Shown here one piece after another: positions 8,901-17,451 of a stretch of DNA of 64,000 bases. The stretch spans positions 1 to 64,000 of the forward strand of contig CAXTVS010000002.1 of NCBI GenBank assembly GCA_964247735.1, read 5' to 3'. This stretch comes from Lichenicola sp964247735 (GTDB lineage: Bacteria > Pseudomonadota > Alphaproteobacteria > Acetobacterales > Acetobacteraceae). Position numbers and translations under genes: made by a program. How positions within the stretch are numbered: the first letter of the stretch is position 1; each line of letters begins with the position of its first letter. The notes under the pieces are model-generated. The model saw only the letters and a list, made by a program, of their open reading frames with translations. It was not told the origin of the DNA and made no database searches.

Positions 8901-9608
8901 CACCGCCTCCGGGTCGCGTGCCAGCAATGCCACCGCCGGCGCCAGCAGCGGCGCCTTCGCCTGCAGCCGCGCCACCAGCCGCACCGCCTCCCCCGCCCCC
9001 ACCTGCCCGGCCAGCAGCGACAGCGCGTCCCTGTCCGACGCCGCCGCCCGCGCCGCCAGGATCTCCTCCCACGCCCGGTTCAGGGCGACGCGGGAATCCG
9101 TCTCCTCCACCAGCCGGAAATGCGGGCTGACCGCCGCCTCCACCGGGAACCGGCGCAGCAGCGACTGGCAGAAGGCGTGGATGGTGCCGATCCGCATCCC
9201 GCCGGGCAGGTCCAGCACGCGGGCGAACAGGGCGCGCGCCGGCTGGCGCAGGGCGGCCGCGCCGCCCGCCCCGCCGTCGCAACCCAGCGCCAGGAGCCGC
9301 CGGTCGAGCGCCGCGTCGTCCAGCGTCACCCAACGCCCGAGCTCGCGCTGCAGCCGGATCGACATCTCGGCCGCCGCCGCCTTGGTGAAGGTCAGGCACT
9401 GGATCCGCGCCGGGTCGGTGCCGGCCACCAGCCGGCGTTCCGGGTCGTCCGGCACCACCCGCGGCAGCATCAGCCGCAGCAGCCGGTCGATCAGCAGCTT
9501 GGTCTTGCCGCTTCCGGCCGAGGCCGACACGAACGCCGACACGTCCGGGTCCGACGCCAGCCCCTGCTGCCGGTTGGCCAGCGCCACCGCGTCGACGACG
9601 CCGCTCAC
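5970..9608 (-). CDS. addA: Double-strand break repair helicase-nuclease subunit AddA
   Basis: A 1212-residue UvrD-family superfamily 1A helicase. It has Walker A ASAGSGKTK (residues 30-37), the LLLDEVQD Walker B motif, the VMTAHGAKGLQ and LLYVALTRAADRL helicase motifs, and a C-terminal PD-(D/E)xK nuclease (GQMDRL...LLCDFKTNR). With AddB it resects double-strand ends for RecA loading. The start is GTG 9608, which overlaps the addB stop (GTGA) and has GGGAGG 7 nt upstream. An extra 9 codons of open frame exist further up but lack support. Confidence 0.95.
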   Translation of the reverse strand: MSGVVDAVALANRQQGLASDPDVSAFVSASAGSGKTKLLIDRLLRLMLPRVVPDDPERRLVAGTDPARIQCLTFTKAAAAEMSIRLQRELGRWVTLDDAALDRRLLALGCDGGAGGAAALRQPARALFARVLDLPGGMRIGTIHAFCQSLLRRFPVEAAVSPHFRLVEETDSRVALNRAWEEILAARAAASDRDALSLLAGQVGAGEAVRLVARLQAKAPLLAPAVALLARDPEAVEAALRRVAGIEHPDEASCILAASGLPEEAEMARLLRLAIEVGTPALRTKAERIADWLALPHRDRASAWEDWRALFLTGSGAPRASRGFVSGRLAETRPEIAAGLVAEAERVAAVDDQCRAIRMVALTVALLRLAGPVLDRYADTKRARGLVDYDDLIARTLMLLADPGSAWVLYKLDGGIDHLLLDEVQDTSDLQWRIAGALTEEFFAGRGAEHDRDRALPRTVFAVGDYKQSIYSFQGADPQAFHEWHLRFRDRVRSGGAGWREPELTVSFRSTVPVLALVDQVFADPEAARGVVEPGSRNRVRHDSARPDAPGCVELWPLVPAAAPEPDDGEQAGPADEDDPWSAPARNRGQASAPQRLAEALARWIAGEIGQVHGTGGTALAPGDVLVLVPRRSPFVRALIRALKAEGVPVATLVRTGLVDQVAVQDLLALCDVLLLPGDDLSLGCVLTSPIGGLSDDSLMALAAERGGCSLWEQLRARAGERPDWQAAWTVLSTLLARVDYVSPHALLSEALGRLGGRARLLARLGPEAAEPVDELLSAALRHAEAHPPSLQSFLHWLRRSEETVRREPDSAGDAVRVMTAHGAKGLQARLVVLPDTTAVPPTDENLLWSGPGDDAAEDGMVLPFWVPRAELGSAPTRRLRDRIRAAAEEESNRLLYVALTRAADRLVVCGWEPGRKPGGTPPPGAWYLLCRKGFEAAGATGRPFPLGWPGEMLVLERVGAADPARSEAPASRPEVPLPSWIGRAPSWRAQPPPAEPPLPRPLAPSRPDDVGLGPVPALRSPLDALTRGRDQAFRRGRLVHRLLQHLHELPPGQRDAASLRFLQAGPDGLPPEEAERVAGQLRVLLAHPDLQPLFAPEALVEQPIVGVADGVVVSGQMDRLRVLPERVLLCDFKTNRRTPAAPEQVPVSYLRQMAAYRALLASIYPDRLIRCTLVWTEDASVMPLQEELLLLHAPGTYRTAGHHGPVAGGAA

Positions 9609-12586
9609 GCCCCGTCCTCCCGCGCCGCACTCCATTCCGCCACCCGCGCCAGCTGCGCGTAGTCCGGATAGTCCGGCGCGTGGCCCGGGCGCGGATGCGA
9701 CAGGTAGGGCTGCTCGGGATCGTCATACGCGGCAACCAGGGCGCCCAGCGCCCGCCAGCACCGGTCGACCAGCGACCGCAGCGCCTCGTCCGCTACCGGA
9801 CGCCGCTCGCGTCCCGGCTCCGCGCCGCCGGACAGCCGCCAGTACACGATCTCCGCCGCCGGTGCCTCCAGCTCCGGCCCGAACGCGCCGCGCAGCGCCA
9901 TCGCCGCTTCCAGCACCAGCTGCGACGACCAGCCTTCCTGCACCGCCTTGTCGCTCGGCAGGGTGCCGGTCTTGTAGTCGAACAGCGCCAGGGCGCCGTC
10001 GGCGCGCCGCTCGATCCGGTCGGCACGCCCGCTCAGCACGAAGGGCAGCCCGGACGGGGCGTCGAGCGTCGCGGTGCCGCCGATCTCGGTGCGCAGCACC
10101 CCGGGCGCGCCGTCCGCGCGGCGCCGCCCTTCCTGCTCCGCCACCCAGCCGGCGATCCGGCGCAGCCGGGGCCGCCACCACGCCGCCAGCGCCGGGCGCA
10201 GCGCCCGCCGGTCCAGCGCCGCGTCGAACGCGTCCGCCAGCCCTGCCGCGGCATTGTCCGGCCAGGACCCGGGATGCGCCTCCAGGAAGGCCGCCAGCGC
10301 CTCGTGGACGATCGTGCCGTAGTCGGCCGCGTCGGCCGCCTGTTCCAGCTCCGGCAGCGGCCTGAGCCGCAGCACGTGCCGGGCATAGACGGCATACGGA
10401 TCGCGCATCCAGGTCTCGATCTCGGTGACGCTGAGCCGGCGCGGCCGCAGCCGCACCGGCGGCCGCGGGGTTGGCGGGCGCACCGGCACCGCCGGACCGT
10501 CCGGCTGGTCCAGCCGGCCCAGCCAGGCGCCGGCGGGATGGGTCGGCAGCGCGGCCCCTCGTCCGGCCAGGAACGCGTCCAGCCGCACCAGCCAGCGCGC
10601 CGGCACCGCGGGCGCCCCGTCGCGCCGGCCAGGACACGAGAGCACCAGCTCCGGCGCCGAGCAGCTGGCGGTGAGCCAGTCATGCGCCGCCTGCCCCACC
10701 GCCTCTTCCGGCGCCGGCAGCCCGATGCGCGCCCGCATCGGCCGGCTCATCCACGGTCCCGGATCGACCGCCGGCGGCCACACGGTTTCCGCCAGCCCCC
10801 CCAGCACCATCACCTCGGCCGTCTGCAGCCGCGCTTCCAGCAGGCCCCAGATGAACAGGCGCGGATGCTCGGCCGCCCCGTCGGCCAGGCCGCGCAGCAC
10901 GCGCCGGCTGCGCACCGCGATCCGCAGCAGCGACGCGTCCAGCAGGCCGCCCAGCACCGCGGGCGCCTGGTCCGGCACGTCCCCGCAGGACCGGGCGAGC
11001 CCGGCCAGGTGCAGCGCCAGGGCGTTGCCCTCCTCGCCCGACCACAGGATCGCGGCACCCGCCTCGGCGTCGGTCGCCGCCAGCGCCTCGGCGGAGCGCA
11101 GCAGGGCATCCACCAGGGCCGGCACCGGAACCGTCCGCCGGTCCGCCAGCTCCAGCAGCGGCGACAGGCAGCCGAGCACCCGGTGGAGGAACGACGCGAG
11201 CGCGGGATCCACGTCCCGGTCCGGCCCGGCCAGCGCCTGCCGCAGCCCTTCCGGCCCGGGAGCCGGCGCCGGGCCGCGCAGGGCGCGCAGTTCCAGCCGG
11301 CGGGCAAGGGCGCGGCATTCCGCGGGCGCGAGCCCGGCCGCGGCCAGCGGATGCTTGAGCAGCGACAACAGCGCCACCGGCGACAGTCCCTCCGCCACCG
11401 CTTCCGCCAGGAGGCGCAGGAACACCGCCGGCGGGGTCGCCGCCAGGGGCTCGCCGGCGCTGTCGTCCACCGACACGCCCCAGCGGGCCAGCTCCACCGC
11501 CACCCGGCCGGCAAGCCCGCGATCCGGCGTCACCAGGGCCGCGCGCCGGCCCGGCACCTCCAGCGCGTCCCGCAGCACCAGGGCGATCGCTGCCGCCTCC
11601 TCCTGCTGGTCGGCGGGGGACAGCCGGCTGATGCCGCCGACCTCGACCGGCTCCGACCGGTCCATCCAGTCGCCCAGCGCGTGTTCCGGCAGCAGGGCCC
11701 GGGACAGGGTGCGCACGCGCGCCTCCGGCACCACCGGCACGCCCCCCCAGCACACCGCGTCGTCGCGACGCGCGCCGAGCCCGGCCAGCAGCCGCGCCAG
11801 CCCCGCCTGCGGATGGCTGTGGGCCAGGGTTTCCCACGCGGCCTCGTCCAGCACCCGGTTGTCGCCGCAATCCAGCCCCGGCACCACCAGCTGCCCCCGT
11901 TCCAGCCGCGCCACCGCACGCAGCAGCGCCGCCACCGCCGGCGACGCGTCGGTGAAGCCGGCGGCCCAGACCGGATGGGACGGCGGCTCGTCTTCCCAGC
12001 AGCGCGCCTGGGCGCGGAGCAGCCCCATCTGCCGCGCCACCGGGTTGGCGAGCCCGTTCTCCGCAAGCCAGGACGGCCAGGTCCGGGTGACGATGGACAG
12101 GAACTCGAGCGTTACCTGCCAGTGCTCCGCGAACTCGGTCGCGGCTCCCGGCAGCGCCGACGCGAGGTCGCATTCCGCCCGCTCGGCCTCGTCCATCAGC
12201 TCGGCCAGCGCCTGCGCCAGCGGCCAGGCCTGGTCGATCGTCGGCGCGGTGCCGAACCGGGTGCCGGCGGCCAGCACCATCCGGCTCAGCAGCGCCAGGC
12301 GCCGCATCGGCTCCACCGCCGGCGGCGCCTCGAGCCAGCCGCCGAGCGCCAGCGGCGCCTCGTCCAGCGCGCCGATCGCGGCGATCCGCGGCAGCAGCAT
12401 CACCCGGCCGTCGGACAGGCGCAGGAAGGCCTCCGACAGCGCCCGCGCGGAACGGCGGGTCGGCAGCAGGATCAGCCCACGCGCCGCCCGCAGCGGGTCG
12501 CCGCCGCCGAACCGCTCCAGCCAAGCCTCCGCCAGCACGTCCAGGAACGGCAGGTGGTGCGGGATCGCCGCCAGGTTGAAGCTCAT
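9605..12586 (-). CDS. addB: Double-strand break repair protein AddB
   Basis: This 993-residue alphaproteobacterial-type AddB starts MSFNLAAIPHHLPFLDVLA and continues with ILLPTRRSARALSEAFLR. The degenerate helicase-like middle is followed by a C-terminal nuclease (GRADRIERRADG, then LFDYKTGTLPSDKAVQ). I see no cysteine cluster of the iron-sulfur type that firmicute AddB carries. It partners AddA. Its ATG overlaps the stop of the nucleotidyltransferase upstream (ATGA), and its stop overlaps the addA start, so stoichiometric coupled translation is likely. Confidence 0.94.
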   Translation of the reverse strand: MSFNLAAIPHHLPFLDVLAEAWLERFGGGDPLRAARGLILLPTRRSARALSEAFLRLSDGRVMLLPRIAAIGALDEAPLALGGWLEAPPAVEPMRRLALLSRMVLAAGTRFGTAPTIDQAWPLAQALAELMDEAERAECDLASALPGAATEFAEHWQVTLEFLSIVTRTWPSWLAENGLANPVARQMGLLRAQARCWEDEPPSHPVWAAGFTDASPAVAALLRAVARLERGQLVVPGLDCGDNRVLDEAAWETLAHSHPQAGLARLLAGLGARRDDAVCWGGVPVVPEARVRTLSRALLPEHALGDWMDRSEPVEVGGISRLSPADQQEEAAAIALVLRDALEVPGRRAALVTPDRGLAGRVAVELARWGVSVDDSAGEPLAATPPAVFLRLLAEAVAEGLSPVALLSLLKHPLAAAGLAPAECRALARRLELRALRGPAPAPGPEGLRQALAGPDRDVDPALASFLHRVLGCLSPLLELADRRTVPVPALVDALLRSAEALAATDAEAGAAILWSGEEGNALALHLAGLARSCGDVPDQAPAVLGGLLDASLLRIAVRSRRVLRGLADGAAEHPRLFIWGLLEARLQTAEVMVLGGLAETVWPPAVDPGPWMSRPMRARIGLPAPEEAVGQAAHDWLTASCSAPELVLSCPGRRDGAPAVPARWLVRLDAFLAGRGAALPTHPAGAWLGRLDQPDGPAVPVRPPTPRPPVRLRPRRLSVTEIETWMRDPYAVYARHVLRLRPLPELEQAADAADYGTIVHEALAAFLEAHPGSWPDNAAAGLADAFDAALDRRALRPALAAWWRPRLRRIAGWVAEQEGRRRADGAPGVLRTEIGGTATLDAPSGLPFVLSGRADRIERRADGALALFDYKTGTLPSDKAVQEGWSSQLVLEAAMALRGAFGPELEAPAAEIVYWRLSGGAEPGRERRPVADEALRSLVDRCWRALGALVAAYDDPEQPYLSHPRPGHAPDYPDYAQLARVAEWSAAREDGA

Positions 12587-13341
12587 GTGGTGGTGGGGCC
12601 GAACAGCGGGTCGCGCAGGGCGCGCTCGGTCTGGGCGATGTCGGAGGGGCGGGTCAGGTGGAACCAGGGTCCGTCATGCACGATCGCCCGTGCCCGGTCG
12701 GCGGCGATCGCCGCGTCCCACAGGGCGTTCATGCCGAACGCGCCGTGGCCTATGCCGTCGAACAGCGCAGGCGACAGCACCTGCACGCCGGCGAACACGT
12801 AGGGCACGATCTCGTTCTCCCGTCGGCGGCGCAGGTGGCCGAACTCGTCGACCGCGAAGTCGCCGCCGCCCACCTCGCCCACCACCGTGGCGGTGCGCGC
12901 CACCAGCAGCAGCGCGTCGAGCGCGCGCGCGTCGAACCCGTCGGCCAGGCGCTTCAACGCCGGGATCGGCCCGTCGAGCCAGAAGCTGTCGCCGTTCACC
13001 ACCACGAACGGCTCCCCCGGCGGCAGGGCGCCGGACCGCAGCGCCGCCAGCACCGCGCCGCCGGTGTCCAGCAGCTCGTCCTCGGCCTGCAGCACGGTGC
13101 GCGGCCGCTCCGGCGCCCGCAGGGCCCGCGCCCGCAGACGGTCCGCCACCTGGCCGGCATGCCAGTGGGCGTTGACCACGGCGGTGTCGATCCCGGCGGC
13201 GTGGAGCCGGTCGAGCGCGTGGTCGAGCAGGGAACGGCCGCCCACCGACAGCAGCGGCTTCGGCGTGTGGCCGGTCAGCGGCTGCATGCGGGTGCCGAGC
13301 CCGGCCGCCAGCACCATGCCGGTGCGCAGGAACACGCTCAC
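12583..13341 (-). CDS. murU: MurU-like sugar-phosphate nucleotidyltransferase
   Basis: A 252-residue nucleotidyltransferase with the pyrophosphorylase signature MVLAAGLGTRMQPLTGHTPK (residues 9-28) and the VVNGDSFW metal-binding motif. In the MurU pathway such an enzyme makes UDP-N-acetylmuramate from MurNAc-1-phosphate during peptidoglycan recycling. MurU usually works with the kinase AmgK, whose gene normally lies between tsaE and murU; here tsaE directly overlaps this gene (GTGA at 13341). The precise substrate is therefore inferred from gene position and not proven. Confidence 0.8.
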   Translation of the reverse strand: MSVFLRTGMVLAAGLGTRMQPLTGHTPKPLLSVGGRSLLDHALDRLHAAGIDTAVVNAHWHAGQVADRLRARALRAPERPRTVLQAEDELLDTGGAVLAALRSGALPPGEPFVVVNGDSFWLDGPIPALKRLADGFDARALDALLLVARTATVVGEVGGGDFAVDEFGHLRRRRENEIVPYVFAGVQVLSPALFDGIGHGAFGMNALWDAAIAADRARAIVHDGPWFHLTRPSDIAQTERALRDPLFGPTTT

Positions 13342-13835
13342 GGGTCGCCGAGCCCGGCCGGCAGCCGGTCCGCCCAGCCCGTCAGCGTCGCCGAGCGCGG
13401 CGCGTCGGCATCCGGATCGGCCGGCGGGGTTCCGGGCCGCAACACCACGCGCAGCGCGTCCCGAGGCGCCAGCGGGCCGAGCCGGTCCGGCCATTCCACC
13501 AGCACCACCCCGTCCCGCGCCTCGTCCCAGCCGAGCTCGGCGACCGGGCCGGGCCCGTCCAGGCGCCACAGGTCGAAATGGGCGATCGGCAGGATCGTGC
13601 CGTCGGGGCTTGCCGCCTCGTAGCTCTGCACCAGCGTATAGCTCGGGCTCGGCACCTCCATGTCCGGCCGGCCGCAGACTTCCCGCAGCAGGGCGCGGGC
13701 CAGCGCTGTCTTGCCGGCGCCGAGCGGGCCGTCGAGCAGCACCGAGTCGCCCGGCCGCAGCAGCCGGGCCAGCGACCGGCCCAGCGCCTCGGTGGCGCCG
13801 AGATCGGGCAGGTGGCGGGACAGGCAGGACGTCAT
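13338..13835 (-). CDS. tsaE: tRNA threonylcarbamoyladenosine biosynthesis ATPase TsaE
   Basis: A 165-residue P-loop ATPase with GPLGAGKTALARALL near residue 38, PSPSYTLVQSYE and FDLWRLDGP, all standard for TsaE. It supports TsaB/TsaD in making t6A37 of ANN-decoding tRNAs. ATG 13835 gives the family-length protein. It is the first gene of the minus-strand set leading to addAB, and is divergent from the ferredoxin reductase gene across a 65-bp gap that must hold both promoters. Confidence 0.92.
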   Translation of the reverse strand: MTSCLSRHLPDLGATEALGRSLARLLRPGDSVLLDGPLGAGKTALARALLREVCGRPDMEVPSPSYTLVQSYEAASPDGTILPIAHFDLWRLDGPGPVAELGWDEARDGVVLVEWPDRLGPLAPRDALRVVLRPGTPPADPDADAPRSATLTGWADRLPAGLGDP

Positions 13836-13900
13836 GGCGCCATCTTGCCGTAGCCCCGGCATGCTTCACAATGCGACCGCATCAACGGACACGAGGAACG

Positions 13901-14944
13901 ATGGCCTTGGATGGAGGCATCGGCGAGGCGCGGGCGGACCTCGACGTCGACGTGGCGATCGTCGGCGCCGGGCCGGCCGGGCTGTTCGCCGCCTTCCAGT
14001 GCGGCATGCTGCGCCTCCGCCCGGTGCTGATCGATGCGCTGACCGAGACGGGCGGCCAATGCACCGCGCTCTACCCCGAGAAGCCGATCTACGACATCCC
14101 GGCGCATCCGGGGATCGAGGCCGGCGCGCTGATCGCCGAGCTGGAACGCCAGGTGGCGCCCTTCGAAGTGCCGCGCCTGCTCGGCCGGCGCGTGGACGCC
14201 CTGTCCGGCCGCCGCGGCGCGTTCCGGCTGCGCACCGACCGCGGCGAGGTGGTGGCGGCGCGCGCGGTGCTGATCGCCGCCGGCGCCGGCGCGTTCGGCC
14301 CCAACCGGCCGCCGCTGGAGGATCTGGCCGCATACGAGGCCGGCGGCGCGGTGCAGTACTTCGTGCGCTCGCGCGAGGCGTTCCGCGGCCGGTCGGTCGC
14401 CATCGCCGGCGGCGGCGACAGCGCGGTGGACTGGGCGCTGTCGCTCAGGGAGGTGGCGGCCAGGGTGTGGCTGATCCACCGCCGCCCTCGCTTCCGTGCC
14501 GCTCCCGACAGCCTGGCGCGGCTCGAAGCGGCCGCGGCGCGCGGCGAGGTCGAGCTGGTGGTGCCCTACCAGCTGCACGGGCTGCACGGCAACGGCGGAA
14601 CGCTGTCCGGGGTATCGGTGGCGACCCTCGACGGCGAGGTGCGGGTGCTGGAGGCGGACCGGCTGCTGCCGTTCTTCGGGCTGTCGACCGATCTCGGCCC
14701 CCTCGCCACCTGGGGCATGCAGACCGGCCGGCACGGGCTGATCCCGGTCACGCCCTCGACGCTGGAAACCAGTCTGCCCGGCGTGTTCGCGATCGGCGAC
14801 GTCGCGAGCTATCCCGGCAAGCTCAAGCTGATCCTGCAAGGCTTCAGCGAGGCGGCGATGGCGGTGCACGCGATCCACGGCGTCGCCCGCCCGGACGAGA
14901 CGCTCAGGTTCGAGCATTCCACCAGCCGCGGCGTTCCGGCGTGA
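13901..14944 (+). CDS. Ferredoxin/flavodoxin-NADP+ reductase (thioredoxin-reductase-like)
   Basis: A 347-residue FAD/NAD(P) enzyme: the FAD motif IVGAGPAGLFAAF near residue 17, ETGGQCTALYPEKPIYDIP characteristic of the YumC-type ferredoxin reductases, and the second nucleotide motif AIAGGGDSAVDWAL. It lacks the CxxC of thioredoxin reductase, so it is best called type 2 ferredoxin-NADP reductase. A GAGGA box lies just upstream of ATG 13901. Its stop overlaps the alr GTG (GTGA). Confidence 0.9.
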   Translation: MALDGGIGEARADLDVDVAIVGAGPAGLFAAFQCGMLRLRPVLIDALTETGGQCTALYPEKPIYDIPAHPGIEAGALIAELERQVAPFEVPRLLGRRVDALSGRRGAFRLRTDRGEVVAARAVLIAAGAGAFGPNRPPLEDLAAYEAGGAVQYFVRSREAFRGRSVAIAGGGDSAVDWALSLREVAARVWLIHRRPRFRAAPDSLARLEAAAARGEVELVVPYQLHGLHGNGGTLSGVSVATLDGEVRVLEADRLLPFFGLSTDLGPLATWGMQTGRHGLIPVTPSTLETSLPGVFAIGDVASYPGKLKLILQGFSEAAMAVHAIHGVARPDETLRFEHSTSRGVPA

Positions 14945-16137
14945 TCCCGGCCGGCCGGGCCGGCGGCTGCCTGACGATCGACCTCGGCGCAGTCGTCGCC
15001 AACTGGCATACGCTGGCGGCAGCCGCGCAGCCTGCGGAATGTGCCGCGGTGTTGAAGGCCGACGCCTACGGGCTCGGCGTGGCGCAGGTGGCGCCGGCGC
15101 TGGCGGCGGCGGGCTGCCGCAGCTTCTTCATCGCCCATCTGGACGAGGGGATCGTCCTGCGCGGACTGCTCGGGCCGGACCCGTCGATCCTCGTGCTGAA
15201 CGGCATCCCCCCCGGCACCGCGCCGGACTTCGACGCGCACCGGCTGCTCCCGGTGCTCAACAGCCTGAACCAGGTCGCCGAGTGGCAGCGCCTCGCCAGC
15301 TCCCGTGGGCATCCCCTGCCCGCCGCGGTGCAGGTCGACACCGGCATGTCGCGCTTCGGCCTGTCGCCGGACGAGGTGGACCGGCTGGCGGGCGTGGGCG
15401 GCTATGCCGGCATCGACATCCGGCTGGTGATGAGCCACCTCGGCTGCGCCGACGAGCCGTCGCATCCGGCCAACGAGTCGCAGCGCACAGCCTTCGCGCG
15501 GCTGCGCCCGCTGCTGCCGGCGGCTCCGGCCAGCCTCGCGGCCTCGTACGGAATCTTCCTCGGCCCGGCGTTCCACCTCGACATGGTCCGCCCAGGCGTG
15601 GCGCTGTTCGGGGTGCCGCGAGGAGCCGGGCGTTTCAACCCCCTGCAGGCGGTGGTGCGGCTGCAGGGGCGCATCGTGCAGACGCGCTGGATCCCAGCAG
15701 GCGCCTGGGTCGGCTACGGCGCCCGGTTCGTGGCCGAGCGGCCGAGCCGGATCGCCACCGTCGCGGTGGGCTACGCGGACGGGTTCCTGCGCGCGGGCGG
15801 CGGGCAGGGGATGGCCTGCCTACCGGAAGGCGGCCCGTTGCTGCCGATCGTCGGGCGGATCTCGATGGACTGCCTCGGCGTCGACGTCACCGATGCGCCC
15901 AGGTCAGCCCTGGAGGAGGGCATGGCGCTGGACCTGATCGGGCCGCATCGTCCGGTCGAGGAGGCGGCCGCCGCGGCCGGGACGATCGCCTACGAGATGC
16001 TGACCGCGCTGGGCCACCGCTACCACCGCCGCTACCTCGACGTCCCGGGCGGCTGCCCGGCGGCCCGTGCCACCCTTGCCGGGGGAGCCCCGCGTGGCCA
16101 CGTCGGAGGGGATACGGCGGGAGCCATCGGGACATGA
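14941..16137 (+). CDS. alr: Alanine racemase
   Basis: A 398-residue fold-type III PLP enzyme. The PLP lysine is Lys39 in AVLKADAYGLG and the second catalytic base is Tyr259 in WVGYGARF; AVGYADGF and GRISMD are also present. It interconverts L- and D-alanine for peptidoglycan, or for catabolism when paired with DadA, as here. The GTG at 14941 overlaps the upstream TGA, and the stop overlaps the dadA ATG (ATGA). The C-terminal ~25 residues are a poorly conserved tail. Confidence 0.95.
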   Translation: MIPAGRAGGCLTIDLGAVVANWHTLAAAAQPAECAAVLKADAYGLGVAQVAPALAAAGCRSFFIAHLDEGIVLRGLLGPDPSILVLNGIPPGTAPDFDAHRLLPVLNSLNQVAEWQRLASSRGHPLPAAVQVDTGMSRFGLSPDEVDRLAGVGGYAGIDIRLVMSHLGCADEPSHPANESQRTAFARLRPLLPAAPASLAASYGIFLGPAFHLDMVRPGVALFGVPRGAGRFNPLQAVVRLQGRIVQTRWIPAGAWVGYGARFVAERPSRIATVAVGYADGFLRAGGGQGMACLPEGGPLLPIVGRISMDCLGVDVTDAPRSALEEGMALDLIGPHRPVEEAAAAAGTIAYEMLTALGHRYHRRYLDVPGGCPAARATLAGGAPRGHVGGDTAGAIGT

Positions 16138-17390
16138 AGGTGGTGGTGCTCGGCGGCGGCGTGATCGGGGTGAGCTCGGCCTGGTACCTGGCGCGGCTCG
16201 GCCACGAGGTCGAGCTCCTCGAGCGCCAGCCTGGCGTGGCGCTGGAAACCAGCTTCGCCAATGCCGGGCAGGTGTCCCCCGGCTACTCGACCCCCTGGGC
16301 GGCACCCGGCCTGCCGCGAAAGGCGCTCGGCTGGATGCTGAAGAAGCACAGCCCGCTGCTGATCCGCGCCCGCTTCGACATCGCCATGATGCGCTGGATG
16401 GCGGCCCTGCTCGCGAACTGCACGGAGGAGGCCTACGACCGCAACAAGGGCCGCATGCTGCGCCTGGCCGAGTACAGCCGCGACTGCCTGGACGACCTGC
16501 GACACGAGACCGGCATCACCTATGACGACCGGCAGGGCGGCCTGATCCAGCTGTTCCGCACGCAGGGCCAGCTCGACCACGCTGCCGAGGACATGCGCAT
16601 CCTGGCCGAGGGCGGCGTCCCGCACGAGCTGCTCGACCGCGACGGCGTGGTGCGGCACGAGCCCGGCCTGGCGCATTCCGCCCACCTGCTGAAGGGCGGC
16701 CTGCGCCTGCCCGGCGACCAGTCCGGCGACGCGCACCTGTTCACCCGCAGGCTGGCGGAAAAGGCGGAAGCCGCCGGGGTGCGGTTCCGCTACGGGCTCG
16801 GCATCGAGCGGCTGTCGTTCGAGCCGGACCGGATCACCGGGGTCGAGACCAGCGGAGGCACCGTCACCGGCGACGCCTATCTTGCCGCCACCGGGGTGCA
16901 CACCGTCCGCCTGCTGCGCCCGCTCGGGCTGCGCCTGCCGGTGTATCCGGTGAAGGGCTACTCGCTGACGGTCCCGCTGACCGATCCCGCGCGCGCGCCG
17001 ACCTCCACCGTGAACGACGAGACCTACAAGGTGGCGATGACCCGGCTCGGCGACCGCATACGCGTCGGCGGCACCGCCGAGCTCGCCGGCTACGACCTGC
17101 GCCTGTCGCCGGAGCGGCGGGAAACCCTGGAGCTGTCGTTCGGCGAGCTGTTCGGCGGCGGCGACCTACATCGCGCCACCTACTGGACCGGCCTGCGCCC
17201 CAACACCCCGGACGGCACCCCGATCGTCGGACCTGCCGGGCGCTACCGCAACCTGTGGATCAACACCGGGCACGGCACGCTCGGCTGGACTATGGCCTGC
17301 GGGTCCGGCCGGCTGGTCGCCGACCTGATCTCCGACCGCAGGCCCAACATCGAGCACGCCGACCTGGCGCTGTCGCGCTACGCCGCCTGA
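16134..17390 (+). CDS. dadA: D-amino acid dehydrogenase small subunit
   Basis: A 418-residue FAD-dependent dehydrogenase. It opens with the Rossmann motif VVVLGGGVIGVSSAWYLARL, followed by ETSFANAGQVSPGYSTPWAAPG, a DadA hallmark, and ends with TGHGTLGWTMACGSGRLVAD. It oxidises D-alanine and other D-amino acids at the membrane, feeding electrons to quinone. It is coupled to alr by a 4-nt overlap, giving the dadA/alr pair for alanine catabolism, though preceded here by a ferredoxin reductase. Confidence 0.95.
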   Translation: MKVVVLGGGVIGVSSAWYLARLGHEVELLERQPGVALETSFANAGQVSPGYSTPWAAPGLPRKALGWMLKKHSPLLIRARFDIAMMRWMAALLANCTEEAYDRNKGRMLRLAEYSRDCLDDLRHETGITYDDRQGGLIQLFRTQGQLDHAAEDMRILAEGGVPHELLDRDGVVRHEPGLAHSAHLLKGGLRLPGDQSGDAHLFTRRLAEKAEAAGVRFRYGLGIERLSFEPDRITGVETSGGTVTGDAYLAATGVHTVRLLRPLGLRLPVYPVKGYSLTVPLTDPARAPTSTVNDETYKVAMTRLGDRIRVGGTAELAGYDLRLSPERRETLELSFGELFGGGDLHRATYWTGLRPNTPDGTPIVGPAGRYRNLWINTGHGTLGWTMACGSGRLVADLISDRRPNIEHADLALSRYAA

Positions 17391-17451
17391 GCGTGCCGCC
17401 GCTCGCATCACGGCATCCCGGCTCCAGGCACGGCACCTGACGACGATCCGG

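Noticed and set aside
5943..12802. Very long plus-strand frames opposite addA and addB
   Set aside because: They are Arg/Pro/Gln-rich mirror frames of GC-rich genes without motifs or ribosome sites; the minus-strand proteins have full domain signatures.
13901..14944. Thioredoxin reductase
   Set aside because: The protein lacks the CxxC redox pair and carries the ETGGQC-x-ALYPEKPIYDIP stretch of ferredoxin-NADP reductases.
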